From the NCBI RefSeq assembly GCF_030127145.1, contig NZ_CP126158.1, positions 2,046,001-2,110,000 of the forward strand: a DNA stretch of 64,000 bases, in the 5' to 3' direction. A program made the translations under genes and the position numbers. Below the pieces are notes generated by a model. It had not been told where the DNA came from and ran no database searches. It saw nothing but the letters and a program-made list of their open reading frames with translations. Positions 18,996 through 28,077 of this stretch are shown here, piece after piece; positions within the stretch are counted from its first letter, which is position 1, and every line of letters starts with the position of its first letter. This DNA comes from Halobaculum halobium (GTDB lineage Archaea; Halobacteriota; Halobacteria; Halobacteriales; Haloferacaceae).

Positions 18996-20505
18996 ATACC
19001 GCAGAGAAATATTGAACTCTCAATATGTTGGGTTACCTGCCCAGAGCGGTATCATCGTCTACAGGCGGAGCAGGCCGAGTGCCTCGGGGCTTGACCCCGA
19101 GGCGGTTCACCCCATTGGGCGGGTTCGTTTATCGGTTCCTGACGAATCCACACACGCGACTACCCGTGACCTTCCGCTGTACATAGCTCACACCTTCTCT
19201 CGGCCACGCGCATGCAGGCCATGACTAGCACCCATCCGTTTACCACTCAGATTCACAGCAGTGGATCTCTCCCCATTAATTTGGCTGGCGGCCCACAGGA
19301 GTAGACAACTCCCGACTCACGATAGCCCGAAAATCACTGCTATTATGACACTCTCCGAATCCGTTCATGATGGGCCCAGCGCTGGTGCCGCCTGGATACG
19401 TGAATGGGAGTGTCACAATCCGACGGAGTGGATCTGAGAGGCCGTATTCAGTTCCGGCGATGGGCTCAAATCTCTCGTTTGTGTGGATAATTCACCACCA
19501 CAAACTGCAGTGTGCTTGATTCCACCAGAGACGAACGGATTGGTCGTCCATCGGTTCAGTTGTCGTAATCGACGCGTAGACTGCATGGTGGGAGACAACA
19601 ACTGTGCCACTGCACCCCCTTATTTCAAGTCCAACTCCACAGTCGTCAGTAACTAGATTCTAGAGAGTCTCGCCTGTGAAGCCGAGGATATCTGATTCCA
19701 CAGGTGGGCTATCGCCCCGCAATAAGAAAACTACAGAGAGTGTGTGACACGCATAATCCACCCAACTGCCATTGACGCTATTCAGGGCGACCGCCCGCGC
19801 GGCCAGCAACGACTCAGCGGGTGCGGCGTCGCGACGTCGGGACTGACCACTCGCTCGATTGCCTCGCGATGGTGATTCCGAGATGTCGTCGTCGATCTGG
19901 AGGGTGACTCGTCGAATACCGATGACGTACTATGGCTGCTTTTGTGGCCCCGCGACTGCGTTATTGAGGGCTACTTGTTGAGCAGTGGGGACCCACTCCG
20001 AGGACTACTCGTCCGGCAATCCAGATGCGCTATGGAATATTGTTGTCACGTACTGTCGCTGTGTCGACGATCGCGGCCGTGTGCCGGTGTGCACACCCCT
20101 ATCCGACGAGGAGTCGGGTTCGTCGCCTTCTGGTTGTACCGTGCTGATTTAGTCCCTCTTGCTTCTTCCTCTTGCGGTGCCGTTGCGTAAGCGTGACCTC
20201 GCTATTTCTGAGGGGTCGTCGAGTACGTCAATTGTTCTCTGAAGTACGGCTCTGTGAATACTCATTCTGTGCGTTACCTGTCCATGGACCAGCAAATTCC
20301 ATTCTTTATAGATCTCCGGATAGAGGTGTTCCACAGGCTAAATTCGTCTGTGGAGACTGTCCAATACGTCTGTGGAAACAGCCAAATTCCTCCTCCAAAC
20401 AGATAGCGATCGAACCATTGGACGAATTGTACAAGCCCAGTCTCGGTGTTCGAACGTCGATGGCAAAACCCGTGAAGGATTCCGACGAGGAGACTCTCTG
20501 TGTTG
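18996..20505. other. Decayed intergenic island without intact gene
   Basis: About 1.5 kb without a credible gene. It holds a solo IS200/IS605-type end (19071-19113). Several short minus-strand frames around 20149-20561 have haloarchaeal-looking pieces (EWNLLVHGQVTHRMSIHRAV and VLHGFCHRRSNTETGLVQFV) but they are broken into different frames and lack recognisable domains. Composition changes several times, as in a region built from gene fragments. Confidence 0.5.
19071..19113 (+). repeat. Solo IS200/IS605-type right-end hairpin, copy 1
   Basis: A perfect 9-bp stem hairpin, GCCTCGGGG-CTTGA-CCCCGAGGC, at 19081-19103, is preceded by GAGT and followed by GGTTCACCCC. The same core is present at 52779-52801. 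In haloarchaea such hairpins close the right end of IS200/IS605-type elements and overlap the 3' part of the TnpB guide RNA. No tnpB lies directly upstream, so it is a remnant or a non-autonomous end. Confidence 0.65.
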
Positions 20506-20537
20506 ATAGCAACACCGACACATTCATACAAATCGGA

Positions 20538-20558
20538 GTTACTCACAACTTGAGTAAC
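20538..20558. promoter_or_regulatory. TrmB-type operator palindrome, copy 1 (before relic)
   Basis: The perfect inverted repeat GTTACTCA-N5-TGAGTAAC, with spacer CAACT, ends 2 bases before the ATG at 20561. It is identical to the site at 33554-33574, including the spacer, and sits in a duplicated ~50-bp promoter segment (ACACATTCATA...) that begins near 20506. It fits TACT-N8-GAGTA. Because the gene it serves is broken, this copy may only titrate the regulator. Confidence 0.7.
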
Positions 20559-20560
20559 CA

Positions 20561-20700
20561 ATGACGATCCTCGTCACCGCCGCCGATGGCTATCTCGGCA
20601 GTGCGCTCGTTCCGAACCTTCGAGATGACGAGTGGATCGACCGCCTACGCTTTCGTCGCGGTGATACCACCGGGTACAGCAACGTCGCTGTCTTTCGCAG
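20561..20700 (+). pseudogene. Chimeric fragment of nucleotide-sugar epimerase genes
   Basis: The first 11 codons (MTILVTAADGYL) match the start of the sulfoquinovose-synthase-like gene at 33577, down to its operator. The sequence then continues as GSALVPNLRDDEWIDR, matching the epimerase gene at 34821 (GSALVPILRDDERVDR). Next it jumps over about 25 codons to RFRRGDTTGYSNV, matching RFRRGDITEYGDV of that same gene. The frame then runs into unrelated sequence. It is thus a hybrid of the beginnings of two genes that are now adjacent, with an internal deletion. No function is expected. Confidence 0.75.
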
Positions 20701-20844
20701 AATTCGTGACCCGAGTATTCGATGTCCGGTTCTATCCGCGACGAACCTTCGGACCGATAACGAACAATATGATAACTTATCTAATGTCCACCAACGTTGA
20801 CGAATAGATGGGTATTATATACACCGTAACTCCAAAAGAGCGTT

Positions 20845-21621
20845 ATGTCGAAGTTTAATGAGGCGCTTTCAATCTTAAGAGATGATGGAATAATAAAACT
20901 ATTCAAAAAAATATACGAATCGTATTTTGAATATGTGGTTTTAAGTATTAGGGGAAAAAGCAATATAAATATTGATAGTTATAGTATAGAAGTTAATATT
21001 TCTAATAAAGGATCATATAAAGAGATGAGACACATAAATAATACAGAAATTTCTATTATCAAAGACATGTTAGATGAATCTGAGAAGAGTGACACTTTTT
21101 TAGATATTGGTGCTAATATGGGGGTACATTCAATATTTATTGATAAGAAGGTTGAAGATGTCTATTCGATAGAACCACATCCTGTGAATCTATCACATCT
21201 AAATATAAATTCACACATAAATCAATCTGGTATCAGTATGTATGCGTGTGGATTTTCAGATACAGCAGGCTATATTGAGATCAATAGCTCAAGAACGGGG
21301 ATGCAGGTAGATGGCAGAGCCTCAATTAAGCGACCAAATGATAACAAAAACAACAGTACTATTTTAGTAAGACTAGAAAAAGGTGATAAGTTCATACAGC
21401 AAAACGAATTAGATATTCCAGAAATGATAAAAGTAGATGTAGAAGGAGCTGAAATGAGTGTATTGCGTGGATTAGAGGACACAATAAATCACGCTAGTTG
21501 CAAAGTGATATATTGCGAATATCATAATAATGAAAAAAACATACGTAGTTTCTTAAAATCCGCTGGATATTCGACGACACTAATCGGAGATGGTCGGATA
21601 ATCAAAGCTATGAGGGAATAA
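20845..21621 (+). CDS. FkbM family SAM-dependent methyltransferase
   Basis: A 258-aa protein. The core has [18 protein letters not shown] (SAM-binding motif I), [15 protein letters not shown], and [20 protein letters not shown] near residue 200, which is the FkbM signature (KVDVEGxE). FkbM enzymes O-methylate sugars or lipids and are common in glycan clusters. The gene is extremely AT-rich (roughly one third GC) with Lys/Asn/Ile-rich codons, unlike every neighbour, which strongly suggests recent transfer from a low-GC archaeon or bacterium. A TATA-like ATTATATA lies about 25 bases before the ATG. It stands alone between gene relics. Confidence 0.85.
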   Translation: MSKFNEALSILRDDGIIKLFKKIYESYFEYVVLSIRGKSNINIDSYSIEVNISNKGSYKEMRHINNTEISIIKDMLDESEKSDTFLDIGANMGVHSIFIDKKVEDVYSIEPHPVNLSHLNINSHINQSGISMYACGFSDTAGYIEINSSRTGMQVDGRASIKRPNDNKNNSTILVRLEKGDKFIQQNELDIPEMIKVDVEGAEMSVLRGLEDTINHASCKVIYCEYHNNEKNIRSFLKSAGYSTTLIGDGRIIKAMRE

Positions 21622-21979
21622 CAATCGTCGCAAACGCGATATTGACGGTCTCTGATTTGGTAGCCCATCTAGTCCACAGATCTCCCGTCAAAGATGTCGC
21701 TGTTAGTTCGTCAAACCTTCCCTATGGCTATCTCTCCATAGGTCTGGCTACCCGGATACTCGTCCCACTTCGGACGCATCCGACTAGAGGCTCGGAAAGC
21801 CTTGTTCATCAACTGCTGTATTCGCGCTGTGTATTTAATACTCTCACCGGAACATACTTCGATCCTGGTAGAATCCTCATGCGAGATACAGCGGATGCAC
21901 TCAACAGCCCACGCTCTTCGTTTCATCAGTGAACGGGTCGATAGGCCGATAGGGAGATCCCGTGGCGTGGTCACATCCG
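21622..21979. other. Spacer with no recognisable gene
   Basis: Short frames on both strands (longest about 96 codons) have no recognisable motif, and their composition is not haloarchaeal-like. It lies between the AT-rich methyltransferase and the VapC relic, and is probably decayed DNA. Confidence 0.4.
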
Positions 21980-22187
21980 CTAATAGGGGTTGGTAGCAGT
22001 ACCAAGGCGGTCGAAATCATCAACAGCGATGGAGTCGACGGCGAACACATAGAGGTAGCCTAGCCCTTCGGTCTGCATGTAGGCGACGGTATATGCATCA
22101 ATGAACGAAATCTTTCGATGTCGTCGGAAGAGGATTTCACTGTTGTGAAGACACTCCCGCAACGAGTCAGTTCCTTTCTTCCATAAT
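21980..22187 (-). pseudogene. VapC (PIN-domain toxin) C-terminal relic
   Basis: A minus-strand frame without an ATG start reads SLRECLHNSEILFRRHRKIS, FIDAYTVAYMQTEG, YLYVFAVDSI and DRLGTATNPY before a stop. The pattern RRHR-ISF-DA-TVAYM followed by YLY-F and a final LxTATNP(Y/F) is the C-terminal third of haloarchaeal PIN-domain VapC RNases, including the conserved D after SF. The N-terminal two thirds with the first catalytic Asp are absent, and no VapB is present. The fragment is not functional. Confidence 0.7.
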
Positions 22188-22217
22188 ACTCATGTTAGCG
22201 GCGAACGACCCAGAGAT

Positions 22218-23669
22218 GTGAGAGATAAGCCAAATATTATCCTTGTGGTGTTGGACACGGTCCGGGCACGAAATCTCTCCTGCTACGGGTACCACCGACA
22301 AACCACGCCGTTCCTGACTGATTTCGCGTCAGACAACACCTTGTTCGAAAATGCGTTCTCTCCCGCGGAGTGGACTCCGACATCCCATGCGTCCATATTC
22401 ACCGGCACATACCCGTGGGTACATCAGACAGGGAGAAAGTCAAGTAAGCTACACCCCCAATTAGAGACCTTAGCTGAGGTTCTTCAGAGTGACGGATATG
22501 AAACGGTTGGATTCTCCAGCAACACATATATTAGCCCTGTTTTCGAATTCGATCGCGGGTTTGACACATTCTTATTCAATTCCTCAGCATTCGGAGAGCC
22601 GTTCAGTGACGGGGTTCCGATCCAGCAGATGAGACAAAGTATCGATTCAGCGACCTTCCCCGGTGAAGCGTGGCAGGCACTGAAATATATCCGAAATAAC
22701 GATGGGTCGCTCGTTCAGACGTTTGGAAACTGGATCGTAAAGAAACTGAACAAACGAGGTGTATTTTCACAAGCCGACAGTGGAGCTCAGAAGGCGAACA
22801 GTTTCGTCCGGGACTGGCTTCGGAGGCGAGATGATGACCAGCCATTTTTTCTATTTATAAACTATATGGAGGGTCACACTCCGTATCAGGCGCCTGATCA
22901 ATACCTCGCTGACTTCGGAGACCCGTCAGACGATCGGGGTTGGGAGAGCCTCGATCGATTCTTCGCCGATACTGACGGGGACCTCGACCCCACGGCCTCT
23001 CGACTTCAGGATCTGTACGACGGTTCTATTTCCTACCTGGACGCTCAATTACGAGAGTTGACCGAGAGTATTGACGAATACGCAGACGACGAGACACTTA
23101 TCATCATTACCGGCGATCACGGGGAGGCATTCGGCGAACACGATATATACGGACACACGGCAGGGCTCTACAACGAGATTACTCGAGTCCCACTACTCAT
23201 CAGGGATCCTGCCCGAAAAAAAGAAACTAGCTCTGAACCTGTCTCGATTCAATGGATCATGCCGACTCTGTTGGAACGAATCGGCCTCTCGCTACCCGAG
23301 TACTGTGTTGATGCGTCACTATTCGAGAGCAGCAACCCCCCGGTAGTCGGAGATACAAAAGCCCTCGACTTGTCGGTTGATATCCCGGACAGCATCGGTC
23401 ACCTGACTCAGCCAGCACGGTTCTGTGTGGATGACGAGTGGAAGCTCATCAGTGGGGTCGATAGCGACTATTCTGAGCTGTACATGATCAGTGATGAAGA
23501 AGAGACGGAAGACTGCTTCTCTCGATACCCCGACCGTGTGAGCGAATATCGGAACAGGCTCTCAGCCGAAATTGAGCGGTTTCCGGACCTTTCTGAGTCG
23601 TACAGCGGACAAGTATCTATCGACTCAGAAACCAGCCAACAACTCAAAGAACTTGGGTACGTGGAATGA
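22218..23669 (+). CDS. Sulfatase-like alkaline phosphatase superfamily hydrolase
   Basis: A 483-aa protein starting at GTG. It has the metal-binding NIILVVLDTVRARNLSCYGY at the N terminus, the nucleophile region EWTPTSHASIFTGTYP around residue 52, and the second metal site IITGDHGEAFGEHDIYGHT near residue 295. Classical sulfatases carry C/S-x-P-S-R, where Cys or Ser becomes formylglycine. Here the aligned residue is Thr (TPTSH), as in phosphotransferases of the superfamily. It may therefore act on phosphate or phosphodiester groups of glycans, or be a transferase, rather than be a true sulfatase. The protein lacks a signal peptide and ends in LKELGYVE, as related haloarchaeal proteins do. It opens a glycan-modification cluster. 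Confidence 0.78.
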   Translation: MRDKPNIILVVLDTVRARNLSCYGYHRQTTPFLTDFASDNTLFENAFSPAEWTPTSHASIFTGTYPWVHQTGRKSSKLHPQLETLAEVLQSDGYETVGFSSNTYISPVFEFDRGFDTFLFNSSAFGEPFSDGVPIQQMRQSIDSATFPGEAWQALKYIRNNDGSLVQTFGNWIVKKLNKRGVFSQADSGAQKANSFVRDWLRRRDDDQPFFLFINYMEGHTPYQAPDQYLADFGDPSDDRGWESLDRFFADTDGDLDPTASRLQDLYDGSISYLDAQLRELTESIDEYADDETLIIITGDHGEAFGEHDIYGHTAGLYNEITRVPLLIRDPARKKETSSEPVSIQWIMPTLLERIGLSLPEYCVDASLFESSNPPVVGDTKALDLSVDIPDSIGHLTQPARFCVDDEWKLISGVDSDYSELYMISDEEETEDCFSRYPDRVSEYRNRLSAEIERFPDLSESYSGQVSIDSETSQQLKELGYVE

Positions 23670-23844
23670 GAGCTCTCAATCTCTCTCGAGTGACGACGAT
23701 CACGCAGGGCTAAAAATCGGCCAAATACGCCCGGTCCGATCAAATACACTCTGTGGATGATCCGCCCGCGGAACCATTTTCTGATCAGCCGGAGATGTAA
23801 CTCTCGATGGACTCAATGAAACCAGTTGAGTCGAAAGGTGTATT

Positions 23845-25011
23845 TTGGACACCGTCAAATCGACTACATTGACAGATCAAGCCGGGGACGTACATCTTCA
23901 CATGCTTCTGGACACCTCAGCGAAGACGATCGAGGGCGTAACTCAACTGACTGATTTCTTTTCGTACCGGTTCGCCGGCGAATCTCTCGTTCATCGGGAG
24001 TACGTCTCGGTCGCTCCTGGCAGTTACCAGTACCTGATTCACCCCTCTGAAAGGAGCCTTTCCTGGCTATCGAACCGCGTCGATGGTCACTCCTATCGCA
24101 GGCGAATCGCGAGCCTGGGGATCAACGCGCTTGGGTCGACCCAGCCATCCCTACTCGGTAGCGTGCCCGGGGTCCGGAGTGTAACGCTCGAAGTACCACG
24201 GACGTGTCAGTTCGATATCGCAGTTGTCGGTATGCGGATTAAGGTTATCGACTATAGACGGGAGCGAGTATACACGCTCCCCCTCGCGAGGGAGCACCAC
24301 GAGAATATCCACGAGGAGGTCCGGACCAGACGGAACCTACCTCCATCGATCGACACGCCGCGAGTTCTCGATGCTGACGACACGTTCCCGTACTTCGTAG
24401 AGGAACTTTGCGACGGGCGTACGCCGTCGAACGTCGTCGAAGACTGGGATATTCTCCGCGAAGGACTTCGTCAATTGACTCCTCTCCACCGCGAGACGAG
24501 AAGCGTATGGGTCCCCACGGAGGAGGCGATAGATCAGGCGTTCGAAGCGCTCGCAGCATCCGAACTCTCGAACGATCCTGTCGTTAACCACACGAGAACG
24601 TTTCTCGACCAACACACACTTCCCAACGAACTACGTCGGTCCCGGATTCACGGTGATTTCCAAACCGGGAACCTGATAGTGCAAGATGACCGAGTAATTA
24701 TTCTGGACTGGGAGTCATCTAGGATTGATCTCGTCCTGGTTGACCTGTTCGATCCCTTCAAACGTCATTCGATCGAGAGTGACGACGGAGGCCCACTCGC
24801 TGACTTGATCCTACGGACCGGCGCGTTTCGCGCGATCTCGGACGACCTCCGGACCGGATTCGGACCTCTCGCTTGGGGTGATAACACCTACTACCCCGCC
24901 CTTCCAGTTGTGTACCTGTTGCTACAGTTGGCACACGACCCACCCGAGAGTACGCACAGCAGAAACCCAGTGTATGAGCTGCTTGTAGACGTCCTCGCCG
25001 ACGTGATGTAA
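23845..25011 (+). CDS. Aminoglycoside/choline-kinase-like phosphotransferase (APH family)
   Basis: A 388-aa protein; TTG at 23845 is the best start available, and another alternative start is possible. The C-terminal half has the Brenner motif SRIHGDFQTGNLIV (HGDxxxxN, catalytic Asp) and VIILDWESSRIDLVLVDLFD (metal-binding Asp), as in APH, choline and homoserine kinases. The N-terminal ~150 residues are divergent but have a plausible beta-rich lobe with PLAREHHENIHEEV, a region that may hold the helix-C Glu. By family it phosphorylates a hydroxyl on a small molecule, here perhaps a sugar or a lipid head group. It is convergent with the nucleotidyltransferase-kinase gene (12-bp gap). Confidence 0.72.
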   Translation: MDTVKSTTLTDQAGDVHLHMLLDTSAKTIEGVTQLTDFFSYRFAGESLVHREYVSVAPGSYQYLIHPSERSLSWLSNRVDGHSYRRRIASLGINALGSTQPSLLGSVPGVRSVTLEVPRTCQFDIAVVGMRIKVIDYRRERVYTLPLAREHHENIHEEVRTRRNLPPSIDTPRVLDADDTFPYFVEELCDGRTPSNVVEDWDILREGLRQLTPLHRETRSVWVPTEEAIDQAFEALAASELSNDPVVNHTRTFLDQHTLPNELRRSRIHGDFQTGNLIVQDDRVIILDWESSRIDLVLVDLFDPFKRHSIESDDGGPLADLILRTGAFRAISDDLRTGFGPLAWGDNTYYPALPVVYLLLQLAHDPPESTHSRNPVYELLVDVLADVM

Positions 25012-25023
25012 CGATGGTACCTG

Positions 25024-26400
25024 TCATCGGACATAGTTGGAGTACGCGAGCACTTCGCCGTCGCGAAACACCGCTTCAAGCACATCATCGACGACGCTGT
25101 CGATATCCTGTGTTGCATCTACCTGTTCCAAATCCAACTGCTCGAAGTCGGCGAGCATCCGCTCGATCGACCTGCGGTCGTATTCCGACCGGTCGGCGAT
25201 GGTTCTTGCGTCACCACCCAGCACGACTCCGGTGAATGCCGTCCCCTCGAACAACTGAAAGGTTCGTTCCGGATGCGAATCGAAATCGTCGTACGCGACC
25301 ACATCATGCACGAATCGGTCCGCGACGAGTACGCCGTGGGTTTGCGACCGCGCAGATAGCAGCCGAACAGCGATGTCTGCGATGTGGAACCCTGACTTCC
25401 ATGATGGTCGCTTCGCCGGCAGCGATTCGGGACCGGACTGACCGTGGTCGTTTTCATGGTCGGATTCCTCCGTTTGAGGGGAAATATTCACCAATCGTTT
25501 CAGCCGTGTCCGCCAGTCACCGACGCGTTGGAGGACAGTCTTTCCAAATCGGAGCGGCACGCTCTGGGCGTTGTAAGTTCCCAGTTGTGCACGGGTGACT
25601 TGGAAGCCAGCCTCACGCAACACCGTGGCCACGTTGTCGGTGACCGTTGTTTTCCCGGCTCCGTCTGGACCCAGTATCGCGATCACGAACACCGTCTCGG
25701 TCGGATCGTACGTTTTGAGCCCCCGCTTGAGCGGTATCACGATCTCACGGCGCACCACCAAGTTCCATACGAACCGCTGGACACGTGACGGGTGTCGTAC
25801 TAGTGCTACACCAACGAGTGGCCACTTGAGACGTACCGCCCGGTCCAAATTCCCGTTGAGTGCACCCCTTGCAGCGTACCGACCAATCTGTCCGAAGACA
25901 GCGGAGGCGTGGGTCAATACCTGCTCTTCGCTGACACGGTCGGCGAGGTTTCGTAGCGTCTCCTCATACTCCCGACGGAACCCGTTCTTGTTCAACGCGC
26001 CGTGGAATAGGAGTTCGACGAATAGGTCCTCCTCACTCGGGACGCGGACCCCTTCGTGCCGGCGGGCACGCTCCATCGTTCGGGCCCCATCGATGATCGG
26101 AATCCCGTTGTAGGTCGGTGCGTCCCAGTAGAAATCCAATACGAGGAGTCGCCTTGACGGGACGTGGAATTTGAGGTACGTTGTTTGCTGACTTGTGTCC
26201 CCTCTCCCCCGCTGAAAGCCGAGGCCAGTGAGGGCGGAGTCCACCGCTCTACACGCCGTAGCCGGTGCGAGGATGTCCACATCGCCATCGACCTCCGCAC
26301 CGGTGAGAAACTCGAAGTTCCGGAGGACGCAGTAGTCGATCCCACGGTCATCTAACTTATCGATCGCCTGAAGAGCAAGTGCGTTCAGCGCTTCCGTCAT
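25024..26400 (-). CDS. Nucleotidyltransferase-like / thymidylate-kinase-like fusion protein
   Basis: A 458-aa two-domain protein. The N-terminal domain (to about residue 210) begins with LDDRGIDYCVLRNFEFLTG and VDGDVDILAP, the pattern of the 'uncharacterised nucleotidyltransferase' family (NTP_transf_5-like), and ends with EEDLFVELLFHGALNK. The C-terminal domain begins with VIAILGPDGAGKTTVTDNVA (P-loop, near residue 250) and has VLVADRFVHDVVAYDDF, the DR(Y/F) motif of thymidylate kinases. In glycan clusters such fusions are thought to make or transfer nucleotidyl or phosphate groups on sugars. Its ATG overlaps the stop of the upstream phosphodiesterase gene by 4 bp, so the two are coupled. 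Confidence 0.7.
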   Translation of the reverse strand: MTEALNALALQAIDKLDDRGIDYCVLRNFEFLTGAEVDGDVDILAPATACRAVDSALTGLGFQRGRGDTSQQTTYLKFHVPSRRLLVLDFYWDAPTYNGIPIIDGARTMERARRHEGVRVPSEEDLFVELLFHGALNKNGFRREYEETLRNLADRVSEEQVLTHASAVFGQIGRYAARGALNGNLDRAVRLKWPLVGVALVRHPSRVQRFVWNLVVRREIVIPLKRGLKTYDPTETVFVIAILGPDGAGKTTVTDNVATVLREAGFQVTRAQLGTYNAQSVPLRFGKTVLQRVGDWRTRLKRLVNISPQTEESDHENDHGQSGPESLPAKRPSWKSGFHIADIAVRLLSARSQTHGVLVADRFVHDVVAYDDFDSHPERTFQLFEGTAFTGVVLGGDARTIADRSEYDRRSIERMLADFEQLDLEQVDATQDIDSVVDDVLEAVFRDGEVLAYSNYVR

Positions 26401-27956
26401 AGATAGCCCATATCCCGGAGTCGATCCTCCACATCCTCGTTCGTGGTCGATTTCTGTTCTGGATCCACCAGTGTGGGTGCGCGTGGCCGGATGGTGGTTA
26501 CGTCATCGGTTCGTCGATGTGTACTGAGTGCTTCGGTCATTGGTGAGGCGTCGATGTCGGCGGGAACCCCAACACCGAGTTCGTGAAGCACCGTCGGGGC
26601 GAACTCTTCGGCAGCGATCGTCAGCCCCGCAGCCGTCGGTATCTCCGCTCCGCTCGCTGCAAACACGCCGTCCGGGTTGTAAATGTGATATCCCGACCGA
26701 TGTGACGAGCCACCAGTCGGTGACGTGAGTGACCGGGAGAGCGTGTGGTTGAGGTGGTACTCTCGGGTTGGCAATACGATCACGTCCGGGAACCGGTCGA
26801 GATACCGTCCGGTATAGACGTCCTCTCGTCTGGCGACGAACCGGAACACCGGCTCTCCTTGGATGTGAAGCGCTCGTAGGTCGGAAACCAACGAATCGAC
26901 AATCTCACTGCGTCTGTTGGAAGCTAGAACATTTATCCCCCACTCGTTCACCATGACAGCCGTCGACCGCTCGTAGTCAACGCCCGGAACTGTCACATTC
27001 CGGCGAGTGCTACCCGCCGAGTGGCTCGCCGCCTCATCACCGCTGGTGGCTGCCCCTCCCATCTTTGAGAGCACAGATTGCGCCTTGTCTGTGAGGCCGT
27101 TCGGCACGTACTTCGACACCAGCGGTCCGATGTACCTCGACATCGGTGCCGCGGGGGTCGTTCGAAGATAGCCCCGCCGCTCGAGCCACGTATTCAGGTG
27201 GAGTTCCCGTTCGTAAACGGCTTCGAACCCATGATCAGAGATTACGTAGGTTACCTCCGGCTCGAATCGGTCGAGCGTCTGCTTGAGTAACCCGTCGATG
27301 AGTTCGTAGTACTCCGCGAGCACATCCTTCTCATCCCATGCGAGGTGCTGTAGTTTGTCCGCGGCCCCAATCCAAAACATCGCGAGATCGGGATCCGTCT
27401 CCGCGATGATGTCCTCGAAGACCCCGTGCTGCGTTCGAGTTGTCGTACTTGCGGCCTCAATGAAGCACGGAATGTCCGCATTCTTTTGTAATTCATCGAG
27501 TTCTGCGAGCCCATCATGAAACGATTCTACCCCCGGGACATCGTCCGGCAGGTGTTCCGGGAACATGTAATCCGTAGCGTCCGGTGGGGTATAGAGGTCG
27601 CCCGAAACGACAACTCCGTTCTCGACGGGTCGTGGCGGGTAAGTCGTTCGAACCCCGACGGCGCATGTTCTCAGTCCCTGTCGCCCGGCGATTTCCCAAA
27701 GTACCTCGTCCTCGATATCAGTGAAATCCTGAAGCGTCCCATCGACCCGCTCGAACCCAACCATCCCCGTCGTGCCTGGGTTCTTTCCCGTTAGAAGAGT
27801 TGGAACCGCGATCCCGGTGTAAGCTGGTATTGTCGACCTGAGCGTACCACTGGCTCCGGTCTCGATCATCCGAGAAAGCGTTGGGATCCGACCGCTGTCC
27901 TGTAACTGTTTCAGTAACTCCCACTCAGCGCCATCGATCCCCCATATCAGATTCAT
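26397..27956 (-). CDS. Type I phosphodiesterase/nucleotide pyrophosphatase-like protein
   Basis: A 519-aa protein of the alkaline phosphatase superfamily. It has NLIWGIDGAEWELLKQL (first metal-binding Asp), the nucleophile region IPAYTGIAVPTLLTGKNPG (Thr nucleophile), MFWIGAADKLQHLAWDEKD and TYVISDHGFEAVYERELHL (DHGF metal motif). The architecture is like nucleotide pyrophosphatase/phosphodiesterases and AP2179-type haloarchaeal proteins. It ends in RLRDMGYL. No signal peptide is present, so it probably acts in the cytosol on nucleotide sugars or phospho-glycan intermediates. It is first in a two-gene minus operon and divergent from a flippase gene 121 bp away. Confidence 0.8.
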   Translation of the reverse strand: MNLIWGIDGAEWELLKQLQDSGRIPTLSRMIETGASGTLRSTIPAYTGIAVPTLLTGKNPGTTGMVGFERVDGTLQDFTDIEDEVLWEIAGRQGLRTCAVGVRTTYPPRPVENGVVVSGDLYTPPDATDYMFPEHLPDDVPGVESFHDGLAELDELQKNADIPCFIEAASTTTRTQHGVFEDIIAETDPDLAMFWIGAADKLQHLAWDEKDVLAEYYELIDGLLKQTLDRFEPEVTYVISDHGFEAVYERELHLNTWLERRGYLRTTPAAPMSRYIGPLVSKYVPNGLTDKAQSVLSKMGGAATSGDEAASHSAGSTRRNVTVPGVDYERSTAVMVNEWGINVLASNRRSEIVDSLVSDLRALHIQGEPVFRFVARREDVYTGRYLDRFPDVIVLPTREYHLNHTLSRSLTSPTGGSSHRSGYHIYNPDGVFAASGAEIPTAAGLTIAAEEFAPTVLHELGVGVPADIDASPMTEALSTHRRTDDVTTIRPRAPTLVDPEQKSTTNEDVEDRLRDMGYL

Positions 27957-28077
27957 TGTTCGGGGGGAGTCAATCGGCCCATGTAACCCTTACCCCATCG
28001 GTGTCCGAAGACCGATCGACGCTCCGTTCACTGTCTAGTTTCGGCATATACAAACTGGGGCAGTCTGAGTTTGGACT

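Noticed and set aside
20149-20561. Overlapping minus-strand frames with haloarchaeal-looking pieces
   Set aside because: The pieces lie in different frames with no start or domain; at most a decayed gene, too uncertain for a separate call.
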